NCBI GenBank assembly: GCA_964499485.1
Contig: CAZCLF010000001.1
Span: forward strand, 1 to 64,000
Length of the DNA: 64,000 nucleotides
From: Ga0074130 sp964499485
GTDB lineage: Bacteria; Pseudomonadota; Gammaproteobacteria; Burkholderiales; Rhodocyclaceae
Reading direction: 5' to 3'
Notes under the pieces: model-generated
The model's database searches: none
Seen by the model: the letters and a program-made list of their open reading frames with translations, nothing else
What the model was told of the DNA's origin: nothing
Position numbers and translations under genes: made by a program
Shown: positions 8,195 through 17,753 of the stretch, piece by piece
Numbering within the stretch: the first letter of the stretch is position 1
How the letters are laid out: each line of letters begins with the position of its first letter

Positions 8195-10585
8195 GTGCCT
8201 CCAATCAAGCTCCCCCCTCTGCCCAAGCTGCCGCCTTTGCCGCCGCTGGCCCGCTGGATTCTTTATCCGCTCACCCTGCTACTCGGTCTTGGCCTGATCG
8301 CCATTGCCATGGTGGCCATCGTAACCATCATTTTGTACCCCCAGCTACCTTCGCTGGAGGCGCTGACCGACTATCGTCCGAAGGTCCCATTACGGGTTTA
8401 TACGGCCGACGGCTATCTGATTGGCGAATTCGGCGAAGAGCGGCGCAATCCGGTACGCATCAACGATATTCCGCCGGTCATGAAGCAGGCCATTCTGGCC
8501 GCAGAGGATGAGCGCTTCTTTACCCATCCCGGGGTGGATGCCATCGGTGTCTTGCGGGCGGCGTATTCAAACATCGTGAGCGGCGGTAAAGCGCAAGGTG
8601 CATCAACCATCACGATGCAAGTAGCGCGCAATTTCTTCCTTTCTCGTGAAAAGACGCTCACACGCAAACTTTACGAAGTTTTATTGGCATTCAAAATTGA
8701 AGCGAACCTGAACAAGAATCAGATTCTTGAGCTTTACTGCAATCAAATCTACTTGGGCCAACGTGCTTATGGCTTTGCCTCTGCTGCCCAAATCTATTTC
8801 GGCAAGTCGCTTGAGCAGCTGACCGCGGCTGAGGCTGCGATGTTGGCAGGCTTACCCAAGGCGCCCTCGTCCTATAACCCAGTTGCCAACCCCAGACGCG
8901 CGCAGCTGCGTCAGTTCTACGTGTTGCGCCGCATGCATGAGCTGAATTTCCTAGATACGGAGCAGTACTCAGAAGCCAAGCAGGAACATTTGAATGTCAA
9001 ACGTAACGTGAATGACTTTGGTACGCGTGCCGACTACGTCGCAGAAATGGCGCGCCAGATCGCCGTTGAGCGCTACTCTGAAGACGCCTATAACCAAGGC
9101 CTGCGCGTCATCACAACCTTGGTCAAAGCAGAACAAGATGCGGCGTACGCGAGCTTGCGCAAAGGCATCATGGATTACGACCGGCGCCATGGTTATCGTG
9201 GCGCAGAGCAGTTTGTCGATCCTAAAGAGATCGCCAAAAACACCGAGGAAGAGTTCGAGGACGCCCTGTCCGATATTACCGAGGTAGATGGCTTGCATCC
9301 GGCCTTGGTGCTGAGTGCTAGCGCAACGCAGATCAAAGCCTATAGACGTGGCGGAGAAATGGTCACATTGAGCGGAGATGCGCTCAAGTTCGCCGCTCGC
9401 ATGCTGGATGAAAAAGCGCCTGCCAATAAGCGACTGCGTCGTGGTGCAATTATCCGTCTCAGCGCCGGCCCGGATGAAAAGCAACCTTGGTTGATCAGCC
9501 AGCAACCCGAAGTAGAAGCAGCCTTCGTCGCGGCCAGCCCGATTGATGGGGCAGTTCGCGCCTTGGTGGGTGGCTTCGATTTCAATCGCAACAAGTTCAA
9601 CCATGTTACCCAGGCGTGGCGGCAACCGGGATCAAGCTTCAAGCCCTTTATCTATTCGGCCGCTCTAGAAAAGGGGTATACCGCCGCGTCCGTGGTGGCG
9701 GATGAGCCTATCGTCATTTCCGCCGAAGAAACCGGCAGCCAAGCGTGGGAACCGAAAAATTACGATGGCAAGTATGAAGGCCCCATGAGCCTGCGCACTG
9801 CGCTGGCGAAGTCCAAAAACATGGTTTCAATCCGCCTGCTCAAAGGGATCGGCACGAATTACGCACAGGACTACATCACTCGCTTCGGCTTTGATGCAGA
9901 GAAGCACCCGCCGTACCTGACCATGGCGCTGGGCGCTGGTGCTGTGACACCTTGGCAGCAGGTTGCGGCCTACGCCGTGTTTGCGAATGGCGGGTATCGC
10001 ATTCAGCCACATATCGTGCGCCAGATCCAGGACAGCCGCGGCAAGGTACTCGCCGAATTTAAGCCGCCGATTGCAGGTGACGAAAGCCTGCGTGTCATTG
10101 ATGCTCGCAATGCCTACATCATGGATAGCATGATGCATGACGTGGTCCGTCGTGGTACTGCCACACGGGCAGCCACCGTCTTGAAGCGTGCCGACCTGGC
10201 AGGCAAGACAGGCACCACCAATGACTACATCGATGCTTGGTTCTGTGGTTATCAGCCAACCGTGGTGGGTGTTGCTTGGATCGGCTTCGATCAGCCTAAG
10301 CGCATGGGTAGCGGCGAAACCGGTGGTGCAGCTGCATTGCCGATCTGGATTGGCTACATGGAGCGCGCCCTCAAGGGTGTCCCCGAGTCTTACATGGAGC
10401 CACCGCAAGGCTTGACCGCTATTAATACAGAAGAGCCTTCTGGCAAGCCACGTAAGGAACTCATCTACAAGGAGCAGTTGCCAGCCGACGAATGGGTTGA
10501 CCCAAAGGAGGCACTGCCAACCACAGGCCCAGCGCAGCCAGCTGCGCCGGTGACGGATGCGAAGTCAAAGGCGGTTGAGCGCTAA
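8195..10585 (+). CDS. mrcA: Penicillin-binding protein 1A (bifunctional peptidoglycan synthase)
   Basis: Polymerises glycan strands and cross-links peptides in the periplasm, anchored in the inner membrane. It has 796 aa. A Pro-rich cytoplasmic start is followed by a transmembrane helix at about 21-48. The glycosyltransferase domain carries catalytic E104 in EDERFF and a QVARNFFLS block. The transpeptidase domain shows SSFK (S480-K483), SKN (540-542) and KTG (671-673), with a long insert between the two domains as in Neisseria PonA. The start is GTG directly behind a TATAAT box. The 3' end overlaps the convergent cyaY by four bases. Placement directly divergent from pilM is typical of betaproteobacteria. 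Confidence 0.96.
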   Translation: MPPIKLPPLPKLPPLPPLARWILYPLTLLLGLGLIAIAMVAIVTIILYPQLPSLEALTDYRPKVPLRVYTADGYLIGEFGEERRNPVRINDIPPVMKQAILAAEDERFFTHPGVDAIGVLRAAYSNIVSGGKAQGASTITMQVARNFFLSREKTLTRKLYEVLLAFKIEANLNKNQILELYCNQIYLGQRAYGFASAAQIYFGKSLEQLTAAEAAMLAGLPKAPSSYNPVANPRRAQLRQFYVLRRMHELNFLDTEQYSEAKQEHLNVKRNVNDFGTRADYVAEMARQIAVERYSEDAYNQGLRVITTLVKAEQDAAYASLRKGIMDYDRRHGYRGAEQFVDPKEIAKNTEEEFEDALSDITEVDGLHPALVLSASATQIKAYRRGGEMVTLSGDALKFAARMLDEKAPANKRLRRGAIIRLSAGPDEKQPWLISQQPEVEAAFVAASPIDGAVRALVGGFDFNRNKFNHVTQAWRQPGSSFKPFIYSAALEKGYTAASVVADEPIVISAEETGSQAWEPKNYDGKYEGPMSLRTALAKSKNMVSIRLLKGIGTNYAQDYITRFGFDAEKHPPYLTMALGAGAVTPWQQVAAYAVFANGGYRIQPHIVRQIQDSRGKVLAEFKPPIAGDESLRVIDARNAYIMDSMMHDVVRRGTATRAATVLKRADLAGKTGTTNDYIDAWFCGYQPTVVGVAWIGFDQPKRMGSGETGGAAALPIWIGYMERALKGVPESYMEPPQGLTAINTEEPSGKPRKELIYKEQLPADEWVDPKEALPTTGPAQPAAPVTDAKSKAVER

Positions 10586-10899
10586 GCGAGTGTGACGGCT
10601 TCGCCCGTCTGCTCGCTTAGGCAGCGAGAAATCGCAACCATCAATGGTTCCTGATCGCGGGTAGCCATCCAACCGGTAGCCTCATGGCGGAAATGGAATC
10701 CACCAGACTTGGCAGCTACCCAGATTTCCCGCGCGGCGGTATGTCGATTGATGATGACTTTACTGCCGTTATCACATGTGATTTCTAGAACTCCGCCATC
10801 CTTAAGTTCAAAATCGATGTCCGCATCACAGGCCTCTAGTGCCTGCTCGATATGGGCCAGCATCTCGTCTGCCAGCGCATTGAATTCTCGTTCTTCCAT
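10582..10899 (-). CDS. cyaY: Iron donor/frataxin-like protein CyaY
   Basis: Small cytoplasmic frataxin homologue that binds iron and modulates Fe-S cluster assembly by IscS. It has 105 aa, the usual length. The acidic N-terminal helix (EEREFNALADEMLAHIEQAL, with E2, E3, D11 and so on) is followed by DADIDFELKDGGVLEI, VIINRH, EIWVAAKSGGFHFR and W77, all family hallmarks. It is convergent with mrcA and divergent from lptM-lysA, the arrangement seen in many proteobacteria. Confidence 0.95.
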   Translation of the reverse strand: MEEREFNALADEMLAHIEQALEACDADIDFELKDGGVLEITCDNGSKVIINRHTAAREIWVAAKSGGFHFRHEATGWMATRDQEPLMVAISRCLSEQTGEAVTLA

Positions 10900-11066
10900 G
10901 ATTGATTCCCGGCGCTCACGCCCTGTTCGATAAATTACTGTGTCGCCGACACGGAAGGCATGCCATCATGGTCTACCAGTGTTCGGCTTTCGCCTTTTTT
11001 GTCGTTATTTGGCATGTGATACCATGCCGCGGCACCTAGAAGCACCGCCTGTATTGAGAGATTCCC

Positions 11067-11270
11067 ATGCGCCTGTCGATCACATTGTCCGCTCTATTCC
11101 TGCTCGCTGCCTGTGGCACGCGCGGCCCACTTGAGCTACCTCCTGGCCCACCGCCCAAGCCACTACTTGGCCCGGCCAGCCCGACTTGGGGAACCTCCAG
11201 CAGCACAACCCGTACGCCCGCGCAATCGCAGGGCGATGATAGCAACAAAGCCACCACCGTAAAGCAATGA
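11067..11270 (+). CDS. lptM: Small lipoprotein LptM (YifL family)
   Basis: A 67-aa lipoprotein. Signal peptide and lipobox LAAC (13-16) are followed directly by GTRGPLELPPGPP, the conserved YifL/LptM signature. In E. coli LptM assists disulfide maturation of the LPS translocon LptDE in the outer membrane. The rest is Pro/Thr/Ser-rich and probably disordered. It overlaps lysA by four bases, the usual cyaY/lptM/lysA neighbourhood. Confidence 0.85.
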   Translation: MRLSITLSALFLLAACGTRGPLELPPGPPPKPLLGPASPTWGTSSSTTRTPAQSQGDDSNKATTVKQ

Positions 11271-12511
11271 CCTTCTTCACCCGTCGTGACGGCGCCCTGT
11301 TTGCTGAGGACCTACCGCTCACCGAGATTGCCGCTCGCTTCGGCACCCCCGCCTACGTTTACTCGCGCGCCGCGCTGACCGCCGCGTTCAATGCCTACAA
11401 AGAAGCACTGACGGGGCGTGATGCGCTGGTCTGCTATGCCGTCAAGGCCAATTCCAACCTTGCTATCCTGAATGTCTTTGCCCGCCTTGGTGCTGGCTTT
11501 GACATCGTCTCCGGTGGCGAGCTGGCACGCGTCATTGCCGCTGGTGGCGACCCGGCCAAGGTGGTTTTTTCCGGCGTCGGCAAGTCTCCCGATGAAATGC
11601 GTGCCGCGCTGAGTGCTGGCATCCTCTGCTTCAACGTTGAATCGGCCGCCGAGCTTGAGCAACTGAATGTTGTTGCAGGTGAGTTAGGCAAGAAGGCGCC
11701 GATTTCGTTGCGTGTGAATCCGAACGTCGACCCGAAGACACATCCCTACATTTCTACCGGCCTCAAGAGTAATAAGTTCGGTGTGGCCTTTGAAGATGCA
11801 CGCAGTTTGTATCGCCGGGCAGCTACCCTGCCGAATATTGAGATCCATGGCCTCGACTGCCATATCGGTTCGCAATTGTTGGATCCGGCACCAGCCGCTG
11901 AAGCTGCTGAGAAGGTACTCGGCCTCGCCGATGAGCTTGCGGCTGATGGGATTATCCTCAGCCATCTCGACTTTGGCGGTGGCATGGGCATCCGTTACAG
12001 CGATGAGAATGTCCCCAGTGCAACCGAATATTTGGCTGCCATTCTTAAGCTCACAGAGGGTCGCAAGGAGAAGCTGCTGTTCGAACCGGGCCGCTCGCTG
12101 GTTGGTAATGCTGGGCTACTGCTTACTAAAGTTGAGGTGCTCAAACCCGGAAGCGAAAAGAACTTCGCCATCATTGATGCCGCGATGAACGATCTGATGC
12201 GCCCTGCCTTGTATGACGCCTTCCATGATATCGTACCGGTGACAGCGCGTAATTCTGCGGCGCAATGCTGGGAAGTTGTTGGCCCCGTCTGTGAGTCAGG
12301 CGACTTCCTCGGTCATGCACGCAATCTGGCGATTGAGACTGGTGACTTGCTCGCTATCCTCTCCGCAGGAGCCTATGGTATGACCATGAGCTCCAACTAC
12401 AACACGCGTCCGCGTGCCGTTGAAATTCTCGTGGATGGCAGCACCGCTCATGTCATTCGCCAACGTGAGACGATTAGTGGATTGTTCGCGCTGGAATCTG
12501 TTCTGCCCTGA
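11267..12511 (+). CDS. lysA: Diaminopimelate decarboxylase
   Basis: Last step of lysine synthesis: PLP-dependent decarboxylation of meso-diaminopimelate, cytoplasmic. It has 414 aa. The PLP lysine is K60 in CYAVKANSN. The family blocks VNPNVDPKTHPYISTGLKSNKFG, HGLDCHIGSQL and DFGGGMGI are present, and the C-terminal AGAYGMTMSSNYNTRPR motif completes the dimer active site. It overlaps lptM by four bases. dapF does not follow as it does in many relatives; a strong terminator does. Confidence 0.97.
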   Translation: MTFFTRRDGALFAEDLPLTEIAARFGTPAYVYSRAALTAAFNAYKEALTGRDALVCYAVKANSNLAILNVFARLGAGFDIVSGGELARVIAAGGDPAKVVFSGVGKSPDEMRAALSAGILCFNVESAAELEQLNVVAGELGKKAPISLRVNPNVDPKTHPYISTGLKSNKFGVAFEDARSLYRRAATLPNIEIHGLDCHIGSQLLDPAPAAEAAEKVLGLADELAADGIILSHLDFGGGMGIRYSDENVPSATEYLAAILKLTEGRKEKLLFEPGRSLVGNAGLLLTKVEVLKPGSEKNFAIIDAAMNDLMRPALYDAFHDIVPVTARNSAAQCWEVVGPVCESGDFLGHARNLAIETGDLLAILSAGAYGMTMSSNYNTRPRAVEILVDGSTAHVIRQRETISGLFALESVLP

Positions 12512-12525
12512 GGATACGCAGCAAA

Positions 12526-12556
12526 CAAAAAAGGCCTGCAACTGCAGGCCTTTTTC
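12526..12556. terminator. Bidirectional terminator between lysA and pcuC
   Basis: AGGCCTGCA (12532-12540) and TGCAGGCCT (12543-12551) form a perfect stem, flanked by an A-run on the left and a T-run on the right. It can serve both convergent genes. Confidence 0.9.
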
Positions 12557-12574
12557 TTAAGTGTCAATGCATTC

Positions 12575-13054
12575 TTAATGATGATGCCCATGATGTGCAT
12601 GGCCACTGTCACCGCTATCAGTTAAATCACGCACCTCGGCCTTGACCTTGACAGTCTCAACCTTCTTGGCCGCATTTTCAATCTTGAGGTCAATATCAAT
12701 GCTGCTGCCCGGCTTGAGCGGCTGCTTCAAGTCCATCAGCATGATGTGATAACCACCACGAGCCAGTGCCACTGGCTTGCCGGCCGGTAGCTCCAAGCGC
12801 GGAATGGCTCGCATAAGCATGCGATCGCCATCCATCTTCATTTCGTGCACTTCGCTCACACCTGCAATTTTCTTGCTGACGGAAACGCCAACCAGCGTTG
12901 CGCCTTTGGCGCTAGTCAAAGTCATAAAAGCCCCACTGGCTTTTTGCCCTTCCACGGTGCCGCGCACCCAGGGCGACTGCACATCCACATCGACCGCATG
13001 GGCAACCGCAGCGAACAAGGAAACAAAGGCAAGCAGTGCAACATGACGTGACAT
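12575..13054 (-). CDS. pcuC: Periplasmic copper chaperone PCu(A)C
   Basis: Periplasmic Cu(I) chaperone of the PCuAC/DUF461 family, known to feed copper to cytochrome oxidase assembly. It has 159 aa. A signal peptide ends at about A20. The copper ligands H70 and M72 lie in HEMKMDGDRMLM and H103 and M105 in GGYHIMLM. The C-terminus ends in a His-rich tail (HAHHGHHH, 152-159), which could hold an extra metal ion. It follows the AEC transporter gene by 21 bases with an AAGGAAA ribosome site. Confidence 0.92.
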   Translation of the reverse strand: MSRHVALLAFVSLFAAVAHAVDVDVQSPWVRGTVEGQKASGAFMTLTSAKGATLVGVSVSKKIAGVSEVHEMKMDGDRMLMRAIPRLELPAGKPVALARGGYHIMLMDLKQPLKPGSSIDIDLKIENAAKKVETVKVKAEVRDLTDSGDSGHAHHGHHH

Positions 13055-13075
13055 AGGGTTTCCTTACTGAGTGGG

Positions 13076-13960
13076 TTAAAGCGCAGGGGCCAACGCAAAA
13101 GCTAAGGCAATAGGCACGATGATAATCGAGGCAGCATTGCCTGCAAGCACAATCGCCGCAACCTTGTCGGGCTCCTGCTGATAGCGCTCGGCAAAAATGT
13201 AATTGAGCACAGCAGGCGGCAGCGCGCCAAACACCAGCAGCATTGCGCTCTGCTGTTGATCGAGCCCAAACAACGGAGCGCACACGACCGCCACCAACAT
13301 CCCCAGAATCGGACTGGCCACCGCACCAAGCAGGCCCGCGCGCAAGGATTGCCAGTTCGCTGCTGTCAGGCGCACGCCCAGCCCAAACAGCATCAGGGGA
13401 ATACAGACGTCGCCTAGCATGCGGATCGCCACACCGAGCGGCGCCCAAATCGTGATGCCACTGTGGCCGACGGCAAAACCAGCGATACCGGCAAAGAGCA
13501 CCGGAACACGCCACAACGTCGTCAGCTTGACACGACGATCGAGTAACCACGCGCCAAAAGAGAAGTGCAGGAAATTTTCGATCAGGAACAGGGCGATGGC
13601 AGCCGGCATCGCGGCCTCGCCAAAGGCAAGCAGCATCAATGGGAGCCCCATATTGCCGGAGTTCTTAAACATGATCGCCGGCAACAAGGTCTTTTCCTGC
13701 TGCTTAAACGCCCGAGCCAAAGGCCAACCGAGCAGGCCGGTGCCAAGAATCACTACCCCACCGGCTAACGTGATGGGGCCGTAGTTATCCAGCGCCACAT
13801 GCTGGACTGCCAGCGTCGAAAAAATCAGCAACGGCGTGAAAACGTCCATGTTCAGGACGTTGGCGGTGCGCATGTCGGGCTTTTTCAGGCGCCCATAGCA
13901 CCAGCCAATACCGACAATGGCAAAGACCGGGAAGACAACAGAAAGGATACGTAGCAGCAA
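13076..13960 (-). CDS. AEC-family permease (auxin efflux carrier type)
   Basis: Predicted inner-membrane carrier of the bile/arsenite/riboflavin-like AEC family. Substrates of bacterial members include dicarboxylates and malonate, but nothing here fixes the substrate. It has 294 aa with about ten hydrophobic segments. Conserved features include the polar KNSGNMGLPLML stretch (about 98-109) and a second NAAS near the end, which form the two broken helices. The likely start is TTG; no strong ribosome site is visible. It stands just upstream of pcuC with a short gap, so the two may be cotranscribed. Confidence 0.85.
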   Translation of the reverse strand: MLLRILSVVFPVFAIVGIGWCYGRLKKPDMRTANVLNMDVFTPLLIFSTLAVQHVALDNYGPITLAGGVVILGTGLLGWPLARAFKQQEKTLLPAIMFKNSGNMGLPLMLLAFGEAAMPAAIALFLIENFLHFSFGAWLLDRRVKLTTLWRVPVLFAGIAGFAVGHSGITIWAPLGVAIRMLGDVCIPLMLFGLGVRLTAANWQSLRAGLLGAVASPILGMLVAVVCAPLFGLDQQQSAMLLVFGALPPAVLNYIFAERYQQEPDKVAAIVLAGNAASIIIVPIALAFALAPAL

Positions 13961-14039
13961 GGGGATCGCTTGGGGGAAGAGCCTCGGGAATGCCTCAGGC
14001 GCAGGAGAGGACGGTTGGCGCTAGGCTAACCGTAAGGTC

Positions 14040-15446
14040 TCAGCGACGGCGTGTTTCTACCGTGGCAATTTTATCAAGCCCGCTGGCGATGAGTAGTGTG
14101 GCAATCAGCAAGTTCGCGCCACGAATGCGGATATGCAGACCTTGTGCATGCAAGGGAGTCAGCGTATCAAGAAGAATCTTCACGCTGACCTCGTCAATGC
14201 GATGCAGATGGTCTGTCTCAATGGTGATGGCATCACGCCCAGCTGCTGCTGTAGCCAATGTATTGATAGTACTCATGCCGGCCAGCAACTCGCCCTCCAA
14301 CACAAAGGGGTCTTTGCTCTTGGGCGCGGGTTTGCTGGCACTCATCTTGGTCACAAGTGGCGTTTCCCAAGACGGCGGCGACACCTCGAACGTGACGGCA
14401 TAGCCCACTGCGGTATCTTCAAACGCAGCTTGGTCGCCAATACGCTGATAAAGCTCGAGTAACAGGAGCCACGTTTCCTCGCGTTCGCGCCGCATCATTT
14501 CGACTTTACCGGCCAACATGACGGAAAACTCATCCGCCCCAGTCAGCAAGCATTCGCGGCCACGCTTTTTGATCTGACGCAGGGCATCTAACAGTAGTCG
14601 GCACCCATCGTTATCAGCATCGGTGACTTTGAGTAACCCCAGTCGGACGGTTGGGCTATTTTCAGCAATCTCGACTAATTTACTGAGCGCACTTGCACTC
14701 GATGCGCTCAGCATGCCGGATAGAGCCACATAAGCAGCCCCACCCGTATCTAAACTGCTATCGGCTGCACCTGTAGCATCCAACCAAGCGGGCGCAGACC
14801 GCTCAAATCGCTTGGCATAAGCGTCTGCGAGGTTTTCGAAAGCCTGACGTCGATTGAGGATTTGGAGCAGATCAAACAACATGCCCCAGCCTTGTTCAGT
14901 TGCGGTGCCTAAGGTACCCGCTCGCAAGGCAGCTTCAAGGGCACTGCTTGCCTCGATCGTCTTACCCGCCGCATGTTGGCGAGCAACGGCTTGCAACACG
15001 GCCAGGCCAGCTGGAATGGCGGGCTTTGGCGGGGATGTTGGGGCCGGTGCAGGGGCTTTCGCAACAGGGGACGGAGAGGATTTGGCCGCAATAGGTTTTT
15101 CAGTGGGCGTTGGCTGTGCCGGCGCACTTGCCACGGCAGTTGCAGGCGCTTCCGGGTCTACCAACTCAAGCGGTGCCTTGAACGATGCAAACGCACTGGG
15201 CGCAGGAGATGCTTTGCCAGTGGTTGGCGCGGGCGCTACCGCTGCGGGTACAGGCTCCAGTACGGGCGCAGGCGGCGGAGTAAAAACAGGGGCAGGCTTA
15301 GGCTCAGTTTCGGCCGCCAGCTTAGTGAAATCGAGGCTGAAAGGGTCGTCATCGTCATCAGCCGCGGCATCAATAGCCGTACTCTCCTTCGCAGGAGCGG
15401 GCTTGCGCGATGAACCAGAGGGTGGGGAAGCCACGATGCTAAACAA
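14040..15446 (-). CDS. STAS-domain protein with long disordered N-terminus
   Basis: Function unknown. Of 468 aa, about the first 135 are low-complexity Pro/Ala/Lys/Thr-rich sequence, broken by an acidic DDDDDPFSLDF motif (31-41). A helical region follows (about 135-360; 'LLQILNRRQAFENLADAYAKRF', which I shorten here as LLQILNRRQAFENLA, recalls tetratricopeptide packing). A C-terminal STAS-like domain (about 375-468) carries AITIETDHLHRIDEVSVKIL. STAS domains usually mediate partner binding in anti-sigma or transport regulation. The start is TTG (a GTG at 15434 is the alternative). It stands alone between the AEC permease and a TonB receptor. Confidence 0.75.
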   Translation of the reverse strand: MFSIVASPPSGSSRKPAPAKESTAIDAAADDDDDPFSLDFTKLAAETEPKPAPVFTPPPAPVLEPVPAAVAPAPTTGKASPAPSAFASFKAPLELVDPEAPATAVASAPAQPTPTEKPIAAKSSPSPVAKAPAPAPTSPPKPAIPAGLAVLQAVARQHAAGKTIEASSALEAALRAGTLGTATEQGWGMLFDLLQILNRRQAFENLADAYAKRFERSAPAWLDATGAADSSLDTGGAAYVALSGMLSASSASALSKLVEIAENSPTVRLGLLKVTDADNDGCRLLLDALRQIKKRGRECLLTGADEFSVMLAGKVEMMRREREETWLLLLELYQRIGDQAAFEDTAVGYAVTFEVSPPSWETPLVTKMSASKPAPKSKDPFVLEGELLAGMSTINTLATAAAGRDAITIETDHLHRIDEVSVKILLDTLTPLHAQGLHIRIRGANLLIATLLIASGLDKIATVETRRR

Positions 15447-15520
15447 CCAGTCGGAATTAGGACGCCATTTTTAGCACATTGCTAGCAATTTCCGCAAATT
15501 GAATTTGTATCCCGTCTTAA

Positions 15521-15559
15521 CACCTGTTGCCCGCCATCAAGATAAGCGAGCAACAGGTG
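15521..15559 (-). terminator. Hairpin after the TonB receptor gene
   Basis: Fourteen-base arms (15521-15534 and 15546-15559) with an 11-base loop. One pair is G-U in minus-strand RNA. The minus strand continues TTAAGACGG, so the T-run is poor. It may end the receptor transcript or protect its 3' end. Confidence 0.45.
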
Positions 15560-15575
15560 AGAGACTTATCAACGA

Positions 15576-17669
15576 TCAGAAGTTGCCGCGGAAGCCCAGC
15601 ATGATGCTGCGACGGCCCATCGGGGCTCGATCTTTGAGCACAGAGGTATGCAGACGAATCTCTTCGTTGAGAAGGTTGTTCCCCTTCACGAACAATTCGG
15701 CATTGGGCATCGAGGTGCGCAGACGATAGGACACTTGGGCATTCAACTGCAGGTAGTCATCCGTCGGCAGCTCATTGGCAGCAACGCGATCCTGTTTGCC
15801 GCCATAAACAGCATCGAGGCGTGCGCCCAGATTCCCGAGCCGATAATCGAGGCCAGCCCCCAAATGGTAGGGCGAGATGCGCGGCAAAGGTGCGCCGGTT
15901 TGCGTATTCGTGGCACGCACCACATCGGCACGCAGGCGCAAATCCAGATCGCCCGTGCCTTCGTATATGTGGAACTTACCTTCGGCCTCCAGCCCGTTAA
16001 AGCGCGCTGGCACCGCACGAATTTCGGCCTCGGCTAATTCGCCGGCGGCATTGATCGTGCCGTCTTCATCTCGATTGTTTCCCGTCGAGAACAAGTTGAT
16101 GAAGTTCTTGAAGCGCGTCTGATAGGCCGACACACTCATGCTGTGCGGGCCATTGCGCCAGCGCAACTGTAGGTCAATGCCATTTGACCGCTCAACTTTT
16201 AACGCCTTATTCCCCACCTCATATTGACCCGTCGCAGGATGCGGTCCGTTCGCAAAGAGTTCGTTGTAAGTTGGCGCACGCTCAGTGTGTGAGAGGTTGC
16301 TGGCCACCGACCAACGATCAGTTAGTGTGTATACCGCCCCCACTGCCCCGCTGCGCGGGTTGAACGTACGTGATTGGGCCGCTCCAAAACGCGGGGTGCC
16401 TGGTGCGAGATTTGGATCATCCGGCCCACCACCGGCTGACTGGACATCCGTATTTTCCACACGCCCACCAAAACTCAACTTGAGACGATCCAGTGGCAGC
16501 TCTTCATAAACGTATACGGCTTGGCTACGGGTGCGGATATCAGGTAACAACGCTTCATCGCCAATGACTTTGACGGAATTGCGGTTGAACTGCAGACCGA
16601 CAACACCGCTCAAGGGCCCCAGTTTTGCATGCGACGCTTCAATCATGCCTTCTTCCCCGTTATTCAGGAACGTCGACGCGATTTGGCCCGCATCAATTTC
16701 ACGATGCTCGTAATCAGTCTTGGCGAAGCGAACCTTAACTTTCTTAAAGAAACCGTCGAGATCGCGCACTTCACCCGCAAGATCCAGGCGATCGGACTTC
16801 ATGCGAATACGTACATTCTCTTCAGCCACAGTCCCGTAATCGGCATTATGCGACGCATAAGAGAGGCCTAAGTAGCCATTCTGGAACGCCAGCGATGCGC
16901 CGAGGGCCCCACCATCACTCTTGGCGCTGCTGTTACGCAACTCACCTTGGGGTTCGTTGGCTTGAGGGGATTGCTGGCGTAGACGAGCGGAGCGGGTAAA
17001 GCCCGGCACCTTAAGGTTTTCGCTGGTGCGCTGGTAGGCATCCGCGTGCAGCGACAACATGCCGTTGCCAACCTCCAGCACCGCGGCGCCGCTGCTTTGA
17101 CGCTCCGCACCACCGCTACGGACCTCTGCACGTCCTGCCGCCCCGGTAATGGCTTCCTGTGGAATGCGGTTATCAATGGCATTCACCACACCACCGACTG
17201 CACTCCCCCCGTGCAACAACGCAGCAGGGCCGCGTACAACTTCCACTTGATCGATGATGAACGGATCAATCGGTACTGCATGGTCAGGACTGAGTGCAGA
17301 TACATCGGTGATGCCAACGCCGTTTTGCATGATGCGAATACGGTCTGCATCCAAACCACGAATTACAGGGCGCGACGCATTGGGGCCAAAGCTGGTAGCG
17401 CTCACGCCAGGAATACCCGTCAGCAGATCACCCAGCGTGCTGGCACTGCGGTTGGAGATTTCCTTTTGCGTCATGACCGATACGGGTGACGCTAGATCAA
17501 ACAGAGCGCTGCCGAGCGGATTCCCGGTCACCACCACGGGGGCAAGCTCGGTGACATGAGGATCGTTGCTCTGAGCGAGTGCGTTGGTAGTGCAGGTGCA
17601 GGCCAGTGCGACCAACGTAGCGATACGGGATGACCGCATCGGAAATGCGGGACGAAATGCGTTAGACAT
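15576..17669 (-). CDS. TonB-dependent outer-membrane receptor, ZnuD-like
   Basis: Predicted 22-strand outer-membrane receptor taking up zinc (or heme) at the expense of TonB energy. It has 697 aa: a signal peptide to about residue 33, a TonB-box region TELAPVVVTGNPL, and a plug with SRPVIRGLDADRIRIMQNG. DHAVPIDPFIIDQVEVVRGP and NAIDNRIP are highly characteristic of neisserial ZnuD. The C-terminus LHTSVLKDRAPMGRRSIMLGFRGNF also fits. It lacks the extended His-rich loop of meningococcal ZnuD. Its ribosome site is CAGGAG. The neighbouring DUF2946 gene and nearby zur support a metal role. The substrate is inferred. Confidence 0.85.
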   Translation of the reverse strand: MSNAFRPAFPMRSSRIATLVALACTCTTNALAQSNDPHVTELAPVVVTGNPLGSALFDLASPVSVMTQKEISNRSASTLGDLLTGIPGVSATSFGPNASRPVIRGLDADRIRIMQNGVGITDVSALSPDHAVPIDPFIIDQVEVVRGPAALLHGGSAVGGVVNAIDNRIPQEAITGAAGRAEVRSGGAERQSSGAAVLEVGNGMLSLHADAYQRTSENLKVPGFTRSARLRQQSPQANEPQGELRNSSAKSDGGALGASLAFQNGYLGLSYASHNADYGTVAEENVRIRMKSDRLDLAGEVRDLDGFFKKVKVRFAKTDYEHREIDAGQIASTFLNNGEEGMIEASHAKLGPLSGVVGLQFNRNSVKVIGDEALLPDIRTRSQAVYVYEELPLDRLKLSFGGRVENTDVQSAGGGPDDPNLAPGTPRFGAAQSRTFNPRSGAVGAVYTLTDRWSVASNLSHTERAPTYNELFANGPHPATGQYEVGNKALKVERSNGIDLQLRWRNGPHSMSVSAYQTRFKNFINLFSTGNNRDEDGTINAAGELAEAEIRAVPARFNGLEAEGKFHIYEGTGDLDLRLRADVVRATNTQTGAPLPRISPYHLGAGLDYRLGNLGARLDAVYGGKQDRVAANELPTDDYLQLNAQVSYRLRTSMPNAELFVKGNNLLNEEIRLHTSVLKDRAPMGRRSIMLGFRGNF

Positions 17670-17753
17670 GGTGACTCCTGAAACATCAATGACAATTCAA
17701 TAGCCGCGCGTTGCCATGAGGCAAGGCGCTGCGACTCAAAGCAGAGGGGATGT

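Noticed and set aside
17711..17724. TTGCC-ATGA-GGCAA before the ZnuD-like gene as a third Zur box
   Set aside because: Half-sites and spacing differ from the TGCAA-N5-TTGCA boxes. Palindromes of this size are expected by chance.
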